DNA of 64,000 bases from JACVRW01 sp963803245 (GCA_963803245.1 CAWDLI010000013.1:1-64000); one strand, 5' to 3'; shown: positions 47,119 to 56,553, numbered from the stretch's first letter. Notes: a model not told the origin generated them from the sequence alone. Translations and numbers: made by a program.

Positions 47119-47609
47119 GACGCTGGCGCGCCCAAGCGGGCGACGGCATCGCCGAGCAGCGCGCCGGCGACGATGTCCGAGGGGTAGTGCACGCCCAGGT
47201 ACGGGCGCGAGAGCGCCATCGCGCAGGCGACGGCGTAGAGGGGCGCTCGCGGCAGCGCGGTGGAGAGCACTCGCGCCCCGGCGAACGACGTGGAGGCGTG
47301 CGCCGACGGGTAGGAGCGGCCCGAGATCGTGGACGTGAGCGGCGGCAGCCCCTCGAGCTGCGGGCGCGCGCGCCCGACCGTGTACTTCACCGCGGTGTTG
47401 GCCACCATCGTCGCCAGCACCGTCCCGATCGCGCGCCGGTACACGGGCGCGCCGCGGCGGTCGAGCAGGAGCCCCGAGCCGGCCACGACGTGCCAGAGCA
47501 GGCCGTGCTCGCCCGCGCGCGCCAGCGTGTGCACCGCCGTCTCGAGCGACGGCGTGTGTCCGCGCGTGCGCAGCACGCGCAGCAATCCCACGTCGAGCGC
47601 GCGGAGCAC
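47115..47609 (-). CDS. PAP2-family phosphatase
   Basis: This 164-aa membrane phosphatase has the three PAP2 motifs: KYTVGRARP, SYPSAHAS (PSAH where most members have PSGH) and SRPYLGVHYPSDIVAG. Three to four hydrophobic helices are present (HVVAGSGLLL, AIGTVLATMVAN, APLYAVACAMAL, DIVAGALLG). Likely substrates are lipid phosphates such as undecaprenyl diphosphate or phosphatidate; the small size fits the bacterial lipid-phosphatase subset. It is placed between a 75-aa gene and ychF in a compact operon. Confidence 0.88.
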   Translation of the reverse strand: MLRALDVGLLRVLRTRGHTPSLETAVHTLARAGEHGLLWHVVAGSGLLLDRRGAPVYRRAIGTVLATMVANTAVKYTVGRARPQLEGLPPLTSTISGRSYPSAHASTSFAGARVLSTALPRAPLYAVACAMALSRPYLGVHYPSDIVAGALLGDAVARLGAPAS

Positions 47610-47619
47610 GCTTGTCGGG

Positions 47620-47847
47620 TTAGAACCCGACCCGGTGAGCGTCGGTGTCGAGCCGCACGTACACGACCCGCGAGAGGTCGAGGGCGACCTCGGAGTCCTG
47701 GGTGCGCAGCTCGTACCAGCGGTCGGCCTTCTCGTTGCCGAGCGCCTTGCGCAGCGCCTCGTAGTCCGGGACCGCCACCCGCGCCGTCATCACCTGGCCG
47801 CCGTCGAAGCCGATGTCCAGTCGAGTGACTTCTGACGCCATCGTCAA
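47620..47847 (-). CDS. Small hypothetical protein (75 aa) in mce operon
   Basis: This 75-aa protein starts MTMASEVTRLDIGFDGGQV; a start at the second Met is also possible. It has alternating strand-like segments (VTRLDIGFDGGQVMTARVAV, VALDLSRVVYVRLDTD) around one helix (DYEALRKALGNEKADRWYEL), suggesting a small alpha/beta fold. I do not recognise a family with confidence; it faintly recalls short actinobacterial DUF3107-like proteins. Its ATG overlaps the stop of the epimerase gene (ATGA), and pap2 begins 10 nt after its stop, so it is surely expressed with them. Confidence 0.72.
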   Translation of the reverse strand: MTMASEVTRLDIGFDGGQVMTARVAVPDYEALRKALGNEKADRWYELRTQDSEVALDLSRVVYVRLDTDAHRVGF

Positions 47848-48254
47848 TGCTCCTCCGCCGGCTGCACGAGCTCGGTGAGCACGCCGCCGGTCGACTTGGG
47901 GTGCACGAAGGCCACGCGGCTGTTTCTGATCCCGGTCCGCGGCTCCTCGTCGATCAGCTGCAGGCCCGCCGAGCGGGCCTTGTCCAGAGCGGCTTCGATA
48001 TCGCGGGTCTGGTAGGCCACGTGGTGCAGGCCCGGGCCGCCGCGCTCGATGAAGCGGCCGACGGCGCTCTGGGGGTCCGTGGGGCTGAGCAGCTCCACGT
48101 GCGAGTCGCCGATGCCGAGCAGGGCGGCCTCCACGCCGAACTGCTCCACCGTCTCACGGTGCTGGAGGGGCATCCCGAGGCGGTCGCGGTACAGCTCGAT
48201 CGCGCCGTCCAGGTCGGCCACCGCCACTCCGATGTGATCAATCCGCTCGAACAC
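47844..48254 (-). CDS. mce: Methylmalonyl-CoA epimerase
   Basis: This 136-aa glyoxalase-fold (VOC) protein has the paired beta-alpha-beta modules: FERIDHIGVAVADLDGAIELY with a metal His, a Gln/His-type ligand region in the HRETVEQFGVEAALL segment, GGPGLHHVAYQTRDIEAAL, and the C-terminal GGVLTELVQ with the Glu ligand. Methylmalonyl-CoA epimerase interconverts the two epimers of methylmalonyl-CoA in propionate and odd-chain fatty acid breakdown. The mutase genes are not in this window. GTG 48254 is preceded by TAGACT at 8 nt. It is first gene of a five-gene operon. Confidence 0.92.
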   Translation of the reverse strand: MFERIDHIGVAVADLDGAIELYRDRLGMPLQHRETVEQFGVEAALLGIGDSHVELLSPTDPQSAVGRFIERGGPGLHHVAYQTRDIEAALDKARSAGLQLIDEEPRTGIRNSRVAFVHPKSTGGVLTELVQPAEEH

Positions 48255-48262
48255 GGGCCGGG

Positions 48263-48268
48263 AGTCTA
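48263..48268 (-). promoter_or_regulatory. -10 box TAGACT of mce operon (leaderless)
   Basis: Minus-strand TAGACT ends 8 nt before GTG 48254, heading the mce-75aa-pap2-ychF-qor operon. Confidence 0.58.
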
Positions 48269-48303
48269 GACACACGGCCTCCCCGGCTCTCCGGCGCGGC
48301 GGA

Positions 48304-50211
48304 CTAGATGGAGGAGGAGCCGCCGGGCTGATCCATGCCCTCGGCGACCGCGATCGTCGGGCGGCCCGGGTTGCCCGCGGCCCGCACCAGCTGCTCGGCG
48401 TCCTGCCCTGAGTCCACCCGGTAGGCCGCCACGATCCTGTCGATGTCATCGCGCTCCAGCACCTCGTTCTCGAGCAGCGTGAAGGCGAAGGCCTCGAGCA
48501 ACGGCCTGTTGTCGGCCACCAGCTTGAGGGCGCGCCGGTGCGCGAGGTCGGTGAGGTACTGCTGCTCCTCGTCGACGTTCCTGCGCGTGTGGTCCGACAT
48601 CGAGTAGTCGTCGGAGGGCAGCTGCTTCGACTGCAGCTCGGTGCCCATCCCGTACAGGGTGACCATGTTGCGGCTGATCTCGTGGACCTTCCGGAGGTCG
48701 TCCGAGGCGCCGGTGGTCACCTGGCCGAACACGAGGTGCTCGGTGACCCGCCCGCCGAGCAGCACGACCATGTAGTCGAGCAGCTCGTCCTTGGTCTTCA
48801 GGTAACGGTCCTCCTCGGGCAGGTTGAGCGTGTAGCCGAGCGCCTGGCCGCGCGGGATGATCGAGATCCGGTGCACCCGCTCCACCGACGGCAGGAGCTC
48901 TGAGCAGAGCGCGTGCCCGGCCTCGTGGTAGGCCACCACCCGCTTCTCGTGGGCGGTGATGACCCGCCGCGACTGCATGCCGGCGATCACGCGCTCGAGA
49001 GCGGCCTGGAAGTCACGGGTGAGGAGCGAGGCCCGGCGGTTTCGTCCGGCGAAGATCGCCGCCTCGTTGCAGATGTTGGCCAGGTCGGCTCCGCTGAGGC
49101 CGCTGGTCTGGCGCGCGATCAGGTCGAGGTCCACGTCCTCGGCGAGCGGCTTCTCCTCCGTGTGCACGTCGAGAATGGCGCGCCGGCCCTTGAGATCGGG
49201 AGGCGTGACGAGGATCTGGCGGTCGAAGCGGCCCGGGCGCAGGAGCGCCGGGTCGAGCTGCTCGAGCATGTTGGACGCGGCGATCACCACGACGTCGTCG
49301 CGATCGCCGAACCCGTCGAGCTCCACGAGAAGCTGGTTGAGCGTCTGGTCCTTCTCGCCCGAGATGTCCTTTCCGCGGGTGGCGCCCACCGCGTCGAGCT
49401 CGTCGATGAAGACGATCGCCGGCGCCGCCTTGCGCGCCTGGCGGAACAGACGCCGGATGCGGGCGGCGCCGAGGCCCACGAACATCTCGACGAACGACGC
49501 CGCGGACTGCGCGAAGAAGGTCGCGTTGGACTCGTTGGCCACCGCCTTGGCGAGCAGCGTCTTGCCGGTGCCAGGAGGGCCGTGCAGCAGGATGCCCCTC
49601 GGCACCCGGGCGCCGAGCTTGCGGAAGCGCTTGGGGTCGCGCATGAACTCGACCACCTCGCGCAGCTCGTCCTTGGCCTCCTCCACCCCGGCCACGTCGT
49701 CCCAGCTGACCGCGCCCGACGACGCAGGCTTGATCTCCTGCGGCTTCGTCCGCGGCATCACGCGGACCATCATCAGGAGGATGCCGAGCAGGATCGCGAA
49801 GAAGATGATCGGCAGCCAGACGACCGCCCAGTTCTCGACCGTCTGGAAGTCGAAGCCCGAGTCGCTCGCGGCGCCGGCAGGCACGACCCGGAACTTGTCG
49901 TTGCCGTTCTCGCGGATGAACATCTTGCGCCCGGCGTCCACGTCCCAGCCCTCGGGCGCGGCGGTGCCCGGAGCCGCCACGAACCCCCGGAACGTCCGGA
50001 CCGCCTCGCCGCAGTTCAGCTCCCTCGTGTCGACGACGGTGATCGTGTAGCTGCCCTTCGTGATCAGCAGGTCGTCGAACGTGCGATCGCGGGGCACGGC
50101 CACCGTGGTGGTGCAGGTGGCCGCGGCGCTCGCCTGCGCAGCGGCAGGTGGAGCAGCCACAGCCAGCGCTACGAGGGCGCTGGCGAGCGTCCGGAGGGTG
50201 AGGCGCCTCAT
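48304..50211 (-). CDS. ftsH: FtsH-family ATP-dependent zinc metalloprotease
   Basis: This 635-aa membrane AAA+ protease has Walker A HGPPGTGKTLLAKAVANE, Walker B IVFIDELDAVG, second-region-of-homology Arg in DPALLRPGRFDRQ and the zinc site YHEAGHALC. It degrades misfolded membrane and some cytosolic proteins. The N-terminus is unusual: the first hydrophobic segment resembles a cleavable signal peptide (LASALVALAVAAPPAAAQA), followed by an exported domain of about 95 residues with two Cys (C33, C67). The single clear membrane helix lies at about 129-151. It is monocistronic, between the mce operon and pncB. Confidence 0.95.
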   Translation of the reverse strand: MRRLTLRTLASALVALAVAAPPAAAQASAAATCTTTVAVPRDRTFDDLLITKGSYTITVVDTRELNCGEAVRTFRGFVAAPGTAAPEGWDVDAGRKMFIRENGNDKFRVVPAGAASDSGFDFQTVENWAVVWLPIIFFAILLGILLMMVRVMPRTKPQEIKPASSGAVSWDDVAGVEEAKDELREVVEFMRDPKRFRKLGARVPRGILLHGPPGTGKTLLAKAVANESNATFFAQSAASFVEMFVGLGAARIRRLFRQARKAAPAIVFIDELDAVGATRGKDISGEKDQTLNQLLVELDGFGDRDDVVVIAASNMLEQLDPALLRPGRFDRQILVTPPDLKGRRAILDVHTEEKPLAEDVDLDLIARQTSGLSGADLANICNEAAIFAGRNRRASLLTRDFQAALERVIAGMQSRRVITAHEKRVVAYHEAGHALCSELLPSVERVHRISIIPRGQALGYTLNLPEEDRYLKTKDELLDYMVVLLGGRVTEHLVFGQVTTGASDDLRKVHEISRNMVTLYGMGTELQSKQLPSDDYSMSDHTRRNVDEEQQYLTDLAHRRALKLVADNRPLLEAFAFTLLENEVLERDDIDRIVAAYRVDSGQDAEQLVRAAGNPGRPTIAVAEGMDQPGGSSSI

Positions 50212-50252
50212 CTAATTTGCTTGATCGGCCGTTCACACGGCCTCCATGAGGG

Positions 50253-51350
50253 TCAGTCCACGGCTTCCAGGCGCGGACCCTGCCTGTAATGCCGCCCCGC
50301 CTTGGCGCAGTCGCGGCCCTCGAGGCGCACGACGTCGGCCGTGAAGTCGTTTTGGCCCCTCAAAAGGGAGGAACCGACCCCGTAGGAGTCCACGGGTGAG
50401 CTGAGAGCCTCGAAGCGGCTGATCTTGGCGGCGTCGAACCCTCCCGAGACCACGATCCGCACGTTCCTGTGCTCCGCGGCGTCGAGCGCCTCGCGCACGC
50501 GGGTCACCAGCTCCGGCGTGACGCCGGTCGGCTCGGATTCGCCCATGTCGGCCCACAGGACGCGGTCGACCATCCGCTCCGAGGTGTCGAGGCGCACACC
50601 CCAGAGCATGTCCCCCAGGGCGTCGGCCACCTCGAGCGACGTGCGAACCGAGTCGTTCTCGAAGTCGACGAGGACCGTCACGTTCATCTCGTGCGAGTAC
50701 CGCTCGGCGAAGGCGCGCGCGGCCGCCACGGTGTCGCCGCCGTAGGCAGCGATCAGCGCGTGCGGCACGGTGCCCACCCCGCGGCCGCCCCACCACGAGG
50801 CCTGGGCGTCGGTGGACACGCCGATCGCGCCGGCCACATGGGCCGCCCAGCCGTCGCCGGTCTGCACCAGCCAGTGGTCGTGGCGCGCCGGGAAGAAGAG
50901 GATCGGCTTGCCGCGCGCCGCCTCCACCACCTCGCGCACGTTCCGCATGACGAGCGTGCGGCGCGCCACGCAGCCCAGGTAGACGGTCTCGAGATGGGCG
51001 AACAGCGAGTAGTCGCCCTCGATCTGGAGCACGGGCTCGAACGGCGTGATCGCGTCGCCCTCGTGGAGGGCCCGGACCTCAAGCTCCTCCCAGCCCGACT
51101 GCCAGCCGTCGAGGGTCGCGCGTCCCGAGCACTGCTTCAGCACCGCGATCGCCTCGTCGATGCCGCCCAGCACCGAGTCGTGCTTCTGGAAGACCTGCAT
51201 GGTCACGCGCGGGTGGCGGCCCTCGGCCTCGAGCAGCTCCTTCGTGAGGTTGAAGTAGGCGTCCGTGTAGTAGCCCGAGCGGATCCGCTCCACCGGCAGG
51301 CGGAAGACCTCTGGGTCGAGCCGCGCTCGCGGACGGGCCTCGGTCGCCAT
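50253..51350 (-). CDS. pncB: Nicotinate phosphoribosyltransferase
   Basis: This 365-aa enzyme of NAD salvage makes nicotinate mononucleotide from nicotinate and PRPP. Recognised segments are RSGYYTDAYFNLTKELLE near the N-terminus, LEVRALHEGDAI, VYLGCVARRTLVMRNVREVV, FPARHDHWLVQTGDGW, VDFENDSVRTSLEVADAL, GVRLDTSERMVDRVLW, IVVSGGFDAAKI and SYGVGSSLLRG. It belongs to the shorter NAPRTase group common in actinobacteria. Start ATG 51350, with TATCCT ending 9 nt upstream on the minus strand. Confidence 0.93.
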   Translation of the reverse strand: MATEARPRARLDPEVFRLPVERIRSGYYTDAYFNLTKELLEAEGRHPRVTMQVFQKHDSVLGGIDEAIAVLKQCSGRATLDGWQSGWEELEVRALHEGDAITPFEPVLQIEGDYSLFAHLETVYLGCVARRTLVMRNVREVVEAARGKPILFFPARHDHWLVQTGDGWAAHVAGAIGVSTDAQASWWGGRGVGTVPHALIAAYGGDTVAAARAFAERYSHEMNVTVLVDFENDSVRTSLEVADALGDMLWGVRLDTSERMVDRVLWADMGESEPTGVTPELVTRVREALDAAEHRNVRIVVSGGFDAAKISRFEALSSPVDSYGVGSSLLRGQNDFTADVVRLEGRDCAKAGRHYRQGPRLEAVD

Positions 51351-51359
51351 GCGCCTCGA

Positions 51360-51365
51360 AGGATA
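51360..51365 (-). promoter_or_regulatory. -10 box TATCCT of pncB
   Basis: Minus-strand TATCCT ends 9 nt before ATG 51350. GAGGCGC lies between and might serve as a weak ribosome-binding site, so a leaderless start is less certain here. Confidence 0.42.
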
Positions 51366-51376
51366 GGCCGCGGGTC

Positions 51377-52177
51377 TCAGGCCGCGGCTTCGGCGCGCAG
51401 GATCTCGGCGAGCGCGGCGTGCCCCACCTCGAGCTGCTCGGCGGTGGGCTCGCGCGTGCCGACCACGCGCTGGATCTCGTGTCCCGGCTTGCGCAGGAGG
51501 CGGGCGAGGACGCTGTCCGCGTGGCGCTCCGACCAGGCGAACACCTCGACGGCCACGGCGGCGCTTCCCAGTCCCACCGCCGCCTCGGCGGCCGGTCCGC
51601 GCAGCCCGGCCCGGCGTGCAGCCACGTTCCCCACCGCCGCGGCGGCCAGCATCGGCGTGACCAGGTGCGAGCCGCAGCGGTCGTGCTCCTTGTCCTGCTC
51701 CGCGGCGTCGGTGTCGTCCTCGTAGCCCGCGATCGACTTGTGCTCCACGCCGTGGTACGCCGCGAGATCGCCGCTGCGCAGGGCCATCAGCGCGGGCATG
51801 AAGCTCACCAGCGCCACAGCGGCCTCGCGGCCGACGGTGCGGGCCCCGGCCGAGCGGATGGCCTGCCCGCCCAGTGCCGCCGCGCCCATCGCTCCGAGCG
51901 TGCGCGCGTCCTGCATCGGCAGGCGCGCGGCCGGCAGCGCGCGCTTCACGAGCGGGATCACGGCCATCGCCTCGGCGAGCTTCACGACCCCGCGTACCCC
52001 GGGCATGCGCTCGGCCATGCCGCCCTTCAGTCGCGGCTTGCGTCCCGACGCCACCTGGATCTCGCCCGAGTCCGCCCGCACGGCCGCCGCCCAGTGGGTC
52101 GGCCCGTGCACCAGCAGGCCGTTGCGCAGCGCCATGCCGCCGAGCCGCAGCTTGTCCGCGGGCACCGGCTTCGTCAT
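51377..52177 (-). CDS. DUF1385 (YqhQ-like) protein
   Basis: This 266-aa protein has the DUF1385 signature: KLRLGGMALRNGLLVHGPTHW at the N-terminus, RGVVKLAEAMAVIPL, the AAYHGVEHKSIAGYE motif with paired His and Glu, and HDRCGSHLVTP. The helices are only moderately hydrophobic compared with Bacillus YqhQ, which is membrane-embedded. The function is unknown; conserved His, Glu and Cys hint at metal binding. The start overlaps the stop of the M20 peptidase by 4 nt (ATGA), so the two are coupled. Confidence 0.86.
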   Translation of the reverse strand: MTKPVPADKLRLGGMALRNGLLVHGPTHWAAAVRADSGEIQVASGRKPRLKGGMAERMPGVRGVVKLAEAMAVIPLVKRALPAARLPMQDARTLGAMGAAALGGQAIRSAGARTVGREAAVALVSFMPALMALRSGDLAAYHGVEHKSIAGYEDDTDAAEQDKEHDRCGSHLVTPMLAAAAVGNVAARRAGLRGPAAEAAVGLGSAAVAVEVFAWSERHADSVLARLLRKPGHEIQRVVGTREPTAEQLEVGHAALAEILRAEAAA

Positions 52178-53481
52178 CCGAGCACCTCCTCGGCGAGGCC
52201 GGCGTAGAAGCCGGCGGCCAGGCCCAGGTCCTCCACCGGTATCCGCTCGTCGGCTCCGTGCACGAGCGGCACCGCCTCGAAGAGGTCCATCTTCCGCTGG
52301 GGGAAGAAGCCGTAGGCGGTGCAGTCCGGGAACGCCGCGCGGAACCAGCGCGAGTCCGAGAAGCCCGGCAGCACCACCGGCACGGCGGTCGCGCCCGGGT
52401 CCTCGCGCTCGATGAACGCCTGGATGTGCTCCATCAGCGGGGTGTCGATCGGCGAGCGGTTGCCGACCACCGTGTCCTCGAAGTCGATCTCGAAGGCGCC
52501 CTCGCCCAGCACGGCGTGGATCCGCTCGAGGGCGTGCGGCTCGCCGAGAGCGGGCGGCACGCGGCAGTCCACCTGCAGCCGCGCCCGCGACGGGATCACG
52601 TTGATCTTCTCCGAGGCCGAGACCATCGTCGGCGTGCAGGTCACGCCGAGCATCGGCTCGAGCAGCACCGCCACGCGCGGATCGCGCTCCTCGAGCGAGC
52701 GCATCGAGGAGGCGAGGTCCTCGGTGTCGAGGCCGAGCGCGCGCATGAAGGCCTCCGGCTCCGGCGAGAGCTCGTACGCCGGACGGCCGTCGCTGAGTGC
52801 CTCCAGGATCGGGGCGAGCTTGACCAGGGCGTTGTCGCCGATGCGCGGGATCGAGGCGTGGCCGGCCGTTCCGGACGTTGTGAGCGTGAAGCGGAACACG
52901 CCCTTCTCGCCGGCGCAGACGCCGTAGTGGCGGCGGCCGTCGAACTCGAAGACCTCACCGGCGCCCTCGTTCACGACCATGTCGCAGGCCACCCGGTCCG
53001 GGTGCTGCTCGCAGAGCCAGCGCGCGCCGTGGGCGGCGCCGGTCTCCTCGTCGGCGGTGAAGACGAGCAGCAGCTCGCCGGACTGCGGCCGCCAGCCCTC
53101 CTCGGCGAGCGTCAGGGCCGCGGCGGCCTCCGCCGCCACCTGGCTCTTCATGTCGAGCGCGCCGCGGCCCCACACGCAGCCGTCGCGAAGCTCGCCCGAC
53201 CATGGGTCCACGGTCCACTCCTCGGGATTCGCGAGCACCGTGTCCACGTGCCCGAGTAGGCACAGGCGCGGGCCGTCGGACTCGGCCTTCAGCCGCGCCA
53301 CGAGATTCGGGCGGCCCTCCACGGCGGCGAGCAGCTCGCACTCGAAGCCGGCGCGCTCCAGTAGGCCCTTGAGGAACACCTGCGCCGCCTCCTCGTTGCC
53401 CGGCGGGTTGACCGTGTTGAAGCGGATCAGACGCTGGAGCAGCTCGGTGGTTCGGCCCTCCAGTTGCGCGCGATCGGGCAC
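52174..53481 (-). CDS. M20-family metallopeptidase (ArgE/DapE/carboxypeptidase G2-like)
   Basis: This 435-aa di-zinc hydrolase has the metal and catalytic motifs in order: LLGHVDTV (His and catalytic Asp), GRGALDMKSQVA (bridging Asp), FTADEETGAAHGARWL (general base Glu and metal Glu), VVNEGAG (Asp/Glu) and VPLVHGADERIP (terminal His). A dimerisation lid domain (about 185-300) carries GTAGHASIPRIGDNAL. Likely substrates are N-acyl amino acids or small peptides. GTG 53481 is head to head with rarA, 40 nt apart. It is coupled to the DUF1385 gene downstream. Confidence 0.92.
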   Translation of the reverse strand: MPDRAQLEGRTTELLQRLIRFNTVNPPGNEEAAQVFLKGLLERAGFECELLAAVEGRPNLVARLKAESDGPRLCLLGHVDTVLANPEEWTVDPWSGELRDGCVWGRGALDMKSQVAAEAAAALTLAEEGWRPQSGELLLVFTADEETGAAHGARWLCEQHPDRVACDMVVNEGAGEVFEFDGRRHYGVCAGEKGVFRFTLTTSGTAGHASIPRIGDNALVKLAPILEALSDGRPAYELSPEPEAFMRALGLDTEDLASSMRSLEERDPRVAVLLEPMLGVTCTPTMVSASEKINVIPSRARLQVDCRVPPALGEPHALERIHAVLGEGAFEIDFEDTVVGNRSPIDTPLMEHIQAFIEREDPGATAVPVVLPGFSDSRWFRAAFPDCTAYGFFPQRKMDLFEAVPLVHGADERIPVEDLGLAAGFYAGLAEEVLG

Positions 53482-53521
53482 CCGATCGAGTATATGGAGG
53501 CACCGCTGCGAGAATCCGCGC

Positions 53522-54853
53522 ATGGAGCGGCTCTTCGACCTCGAGGACACCCCCAGGGGCCAGACCGGCGTGCCGGCCCCCGACCTGCCGCTGGCCGCTC
53601 GCATGCGCCCCGTCTCGCTCGGCGAGTTCGTGGGCCAGGAGCACCTGCTCGGCCGCGGCGCCGCGCTGCGCACGGCCCTCGAGGAAGGCCGCGCCCACTC
53701 GATGATCCTGTACGGCCCGCCCGGCACCGGCAAGACCACGCTGGCGCGCCTGCTCGCCGTGAACGCGCGCGCCGCGTTCGAGGAGGCCTCCGCGGTGAAC
53801 GCGGGACGGGCCGAGGTGCGCGAGGTGATCGAGCGCGCCCAGCACCGCCGTTCCACGAGCGGCGAGCGGACCATCTTCTTCCTCGACGAGATCCACCGCT
53901 TCAACAAGGCGCAGCAGGACAGCCTCCTGCCGGCGGTCGAGGAGGGGCTCGTGCTGCTGGTGGGCGCCACCACCGAGAACCCCTACTTCGAGGTCAACTC
54001 GGCGCTGCTCTCACGCTGCCGGGTGTACGAGCTGCACGCGCTCGAGACCGAGCACGTCCTGGCGCTGCTGCGCCGCTCGCTCGGCGACGAGCGGGGCGTG
54101 ACCGACGCCCCGCGGGTGGACGACGCGGCGCTCGACTTCCTCGCGGCGCGCGCCGGCGGCGACGCCCGCACGGCGCTGTCCGCGCTCGAGCTGGCCTGCG
54201 ACACGGTGGGCCCCGACGGGGCGGTGACGCTGCGCGTGGCGGAGGACGCGCTCCAGCGCAGCGCGATCCTCTACGACAAGGAGGGCGACCGCCACTACGA
54301 CCTGATCTCCGCCTGGATCAAGGCCACGCGCGGCTCGGACCCGGACGCTTCGCTGCTCTATCTCGCCGGGATGCTCGAGGGCGGCGAGGACCCGCGCTAC
54401 GTCGCCCGGCGGATGGTCGTGCTCGCGAGCGAGGACATCGGCAACGCCGACCCGCGCGCGCTCGAGGTCGCCGTGGCCACGGCCGCCGCCGTCGAGCACG
54501 TGGGCATGCCGGAGGCCGCGCTCAACCTCGCCCAGGCCGCGGTCTACCTGGCGCTGGCGCCGAAGTCGAACGCGTCCTACAAGGCCCTCGGCCGCGCGCG
54601 CGAGTGGGTGCGCGAGAACGGCACGCCGCACCCGCCCGACTACCTCCGGAGCGCCGCCTACCCGGGCGCGAAGAAGCTCGGCCGCGGCGAGGGCTACGAC
54701 TACCCGCACGACCGTCCCGAGGGCGTGACCGAGCAGGAGCTCATGCCCTCCGACGCGGAGGGGACGAAGTTCCTGGAGCTGACGGAGCACGGCGAGGAGC
54801 GCGAGCTGCGCGAGCGCTGGGAGCGGATCCGCGGCGCGCGCGGGCGCGACTGA
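53522..54853 (+). CDS. rarA: Replication-associated recombination ATPase RarA (MgsA)
   Basis: This 443-aa AAA+ clamp-loader-like ATPase acts at stalled forks. Motifs are PLAARMRPVSLGEFVGQEHLLG, Walker A LYGPPGTGKTTLARLLA, Walker B IFFLDEIHRFNKAQQD, sensor 1 LVGATTENPYFEVNSALLSR, and the C-terminal tetramerisation part with KEGDRHYDLISAWIKATRGSD, MVVLASEDIGNADPRAL and YPHDRPEGVTEQELMP. Complete, normal length. It starts at ATG 53522; a weak GAGAAT lies 6 nt upstream. Confidence 0.96.
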   Translation: MERLFDLEDTPRGQTGVPAPDLPLAARMRPVSLGEFVGQEHLLGRGAALRTALEEGRAHSMILYGPPGTGKTTLARLLAVNARAAFEEASAVNAGRAEVREVIERAQHRRSTSGERTIFFLDEIHRFNKAQQDSLLPAVEEGLVLLVGATTENPYFEVNSALLSRCRVYELHALETEHVLALLRRSLGDERGVTDAPRVDDAALDFLAARAGGDARTALSALELACDTVGPDGAVTLRVAEDALQRSAILYDKEGDRHYDLISAWIKATRGSDPDASLLYLAGMLEGGEDPRYVARRMVVLASEDIGNADPRALEVAVATAAAVEHVGMPEAALNLAQAAVYLALAPKSNASYKALGRAREWVRENGTPHPPDYLRSAAYPGAKKLGRGEGYDYPHDRPEGVTEQELMPSDAEGTKFLELTEHGEERELRERWERIRGARGRD

Positions 54854-54864
54854 CGCCCGTCGGG

Positions 54865-54870
54865 CAGAAT
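54865..54870 (+). promoter_or_regulatory. Possible -10 box CAGAAT of aldehyde dehydrogenase gene
   Basis: CAGAAT ends 8 nt before ATG 54879, the same spacing as the stronger boxes, but its first base departs from consensus. Confidence 0.35.
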
Positions 54871-54878
54871 CAGCACCA

Positions 54879-56487
54879 ATGGAAGCCGCGGTTCGCCCAC
54901 TCCCCCAGGAGGAACCCGCCCAGCTCGAGTCGACCAGCCCGATCGACGGCGCCCGGCTCGGCTCGGTGCCGACCGTCACCCCGGCCGAGGTCCAGTCGGT
55001 GGTCGACGACGTGGCGGAGGTCCAGCCCTTCTGGGCGCAGCTCCCGCTCGCGGACCGCGCCCGCTACATGCGGCGCGCGGGCCAGGCGATCATCGACCAG
55101 CTCGAGGACCTGACCACGCTCCTCACGCGCGAGCAGGGCAAGCCGCGCGCCGAGTCGTACTCGATGGAGCTGGTGCCCACGATCGACTCGCTTCGCTGGC
55201 TCGCGGACGCGGCCCCCGAGATCCTCGACGACGAGCGCGTGCCGATGCCGGTGTTCCTCAAGCAGAAGCGCTCGCGGCACAGCTTCGAGCCGCTCGGGGT
55301 GGTCGGCGTGATCGCGCCCTGGAACTACCCCTGGTCGATCCCGTTCGGCGAGGTGGCGTTCGCCCTGATGGCCGGCAACGGCGTGGTGCTCAAGCCGGCA
55401 TCGCTCACGCCGCTGATCGGGCAGCGCATCCAGGACACGTTCGAGCGCGCCGGGCTTCCCGAGGGCCTGGTTCGCACCATCCACGGCGGCGGCGCCGTGG
55501 GGCAGGCGCTCGTCGAGTCGAGCGCGGCCAAGATCTTCTTCACCGGCTCGGTCGAGGTCGGCAGGCGCGTGGGCATGGCCTGCGCCAGCCGCATGAAGGG
55601 CTCGGTGCTCGAGCTGGGCGGCAAGGACGCGATGATCGTGTGCGCCGACGCGAACCTGCCGAACGCGATCTCCGGCTGCCTCTGGGGCGGCTTCGCGAAT
55701 GCGGGCCAGACCTGCTCGGGGATCGAGCGCGTGTACGTGGAGCGCGAGGTGGCCGACCGCTTCATCGAGGGAGTGGTCCAGGGAGCGAAGGCGCTCCGCG
55801 TGGGCGACCCGATGGAGTGGACGACCGAGGTCGGGCCGATGGTCTCGCGCGACCAGCTCGAGACCGTGCGCGCGCTCGTGGACGACGCCGTGGCGGCGGG
55901 CGCCACGCTCCGCTGCGGCGGCCAGCGCGAGCTGCCCGAGCTCCCCGGCGCGGACTTCTACGCCCCCGCGGTCCTCACGGGGGTGACCCACGAGATGCGG
56001 ATCATGCGCGAGGAGATCTTCGGCCCGGTCGTGCCGATCGTGACCGTGGACTCGCTCGACGAGGCGATCGGCCTGGCCAACGACTCCGAGTTCGGGCTCG
56101 GCGCGTCGGTGTGGACGAGGAACCGGCCCGAAGAGCGAGCGCATCGCCCGCCGCCTCGAGGCCGGGATGGTGTGGGCCAACGACCACATGTACTCCCACG
56201 GCGCCGCCTCCTGCGCCTGGGGCGGGGTGAAGAACTCGGGGCTCGGGCGCTCGCACTCGAAGTTCGGCCTCTACGAGTGCGTGAACGTGAAGCTCGTGAG
56301 CTGGGAGCCGTCGCGCACGCGCGACTTCTGGTGGCATCCCTACGACGAGTCGCTCGGCCGCGGCCTCCACGCCTCCGCGCAGCTCCTCTACGGACGCGAC
56401 TCGGACAAGCCCGCCGCCCTGAGGCGCGGCATCGGGCCGCTCCTCCGGCTCGTGCGCAAGTCGCTGCGCGACGCGTTTAGACGCTAG
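54879..56487 (+). CDS. Aldehyde dehydrogenase (ALDH superfamily), one frame break
   Basis: This aldehyde dehydrogenase is about 535 aa once corrected, with VVGVIAPWNYPWSIPFGEVAFAL, FFTGSVEVGRRVGMA, VLELGGKDAMIV (general-base Glu) and the catalytic Cys in NAGQTCSGIERVY. The frame breaks at 56124-56130: the first frame runs on as out-of-frame Arg/Pro-rich sequence to 56480, while the true C-terminus (KSERIARRLEAGMVWANDH, GGVKNSGLGRSHSKFGLYE) reads from 56131 in the +1 frame to 56487. A single extra C in GGCCCG explains it. The C-terminal 55 residues extend past the usual ALDH end. Substrate unknown. Confidence 0.88.
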
Positions 56488-56553
56488 CCCTCGGGGGGTA
56501 AATCACTTTCGCGCATCCGCGCGCGGGAACGAGCGGCTGTGGGGGAGGCACTC

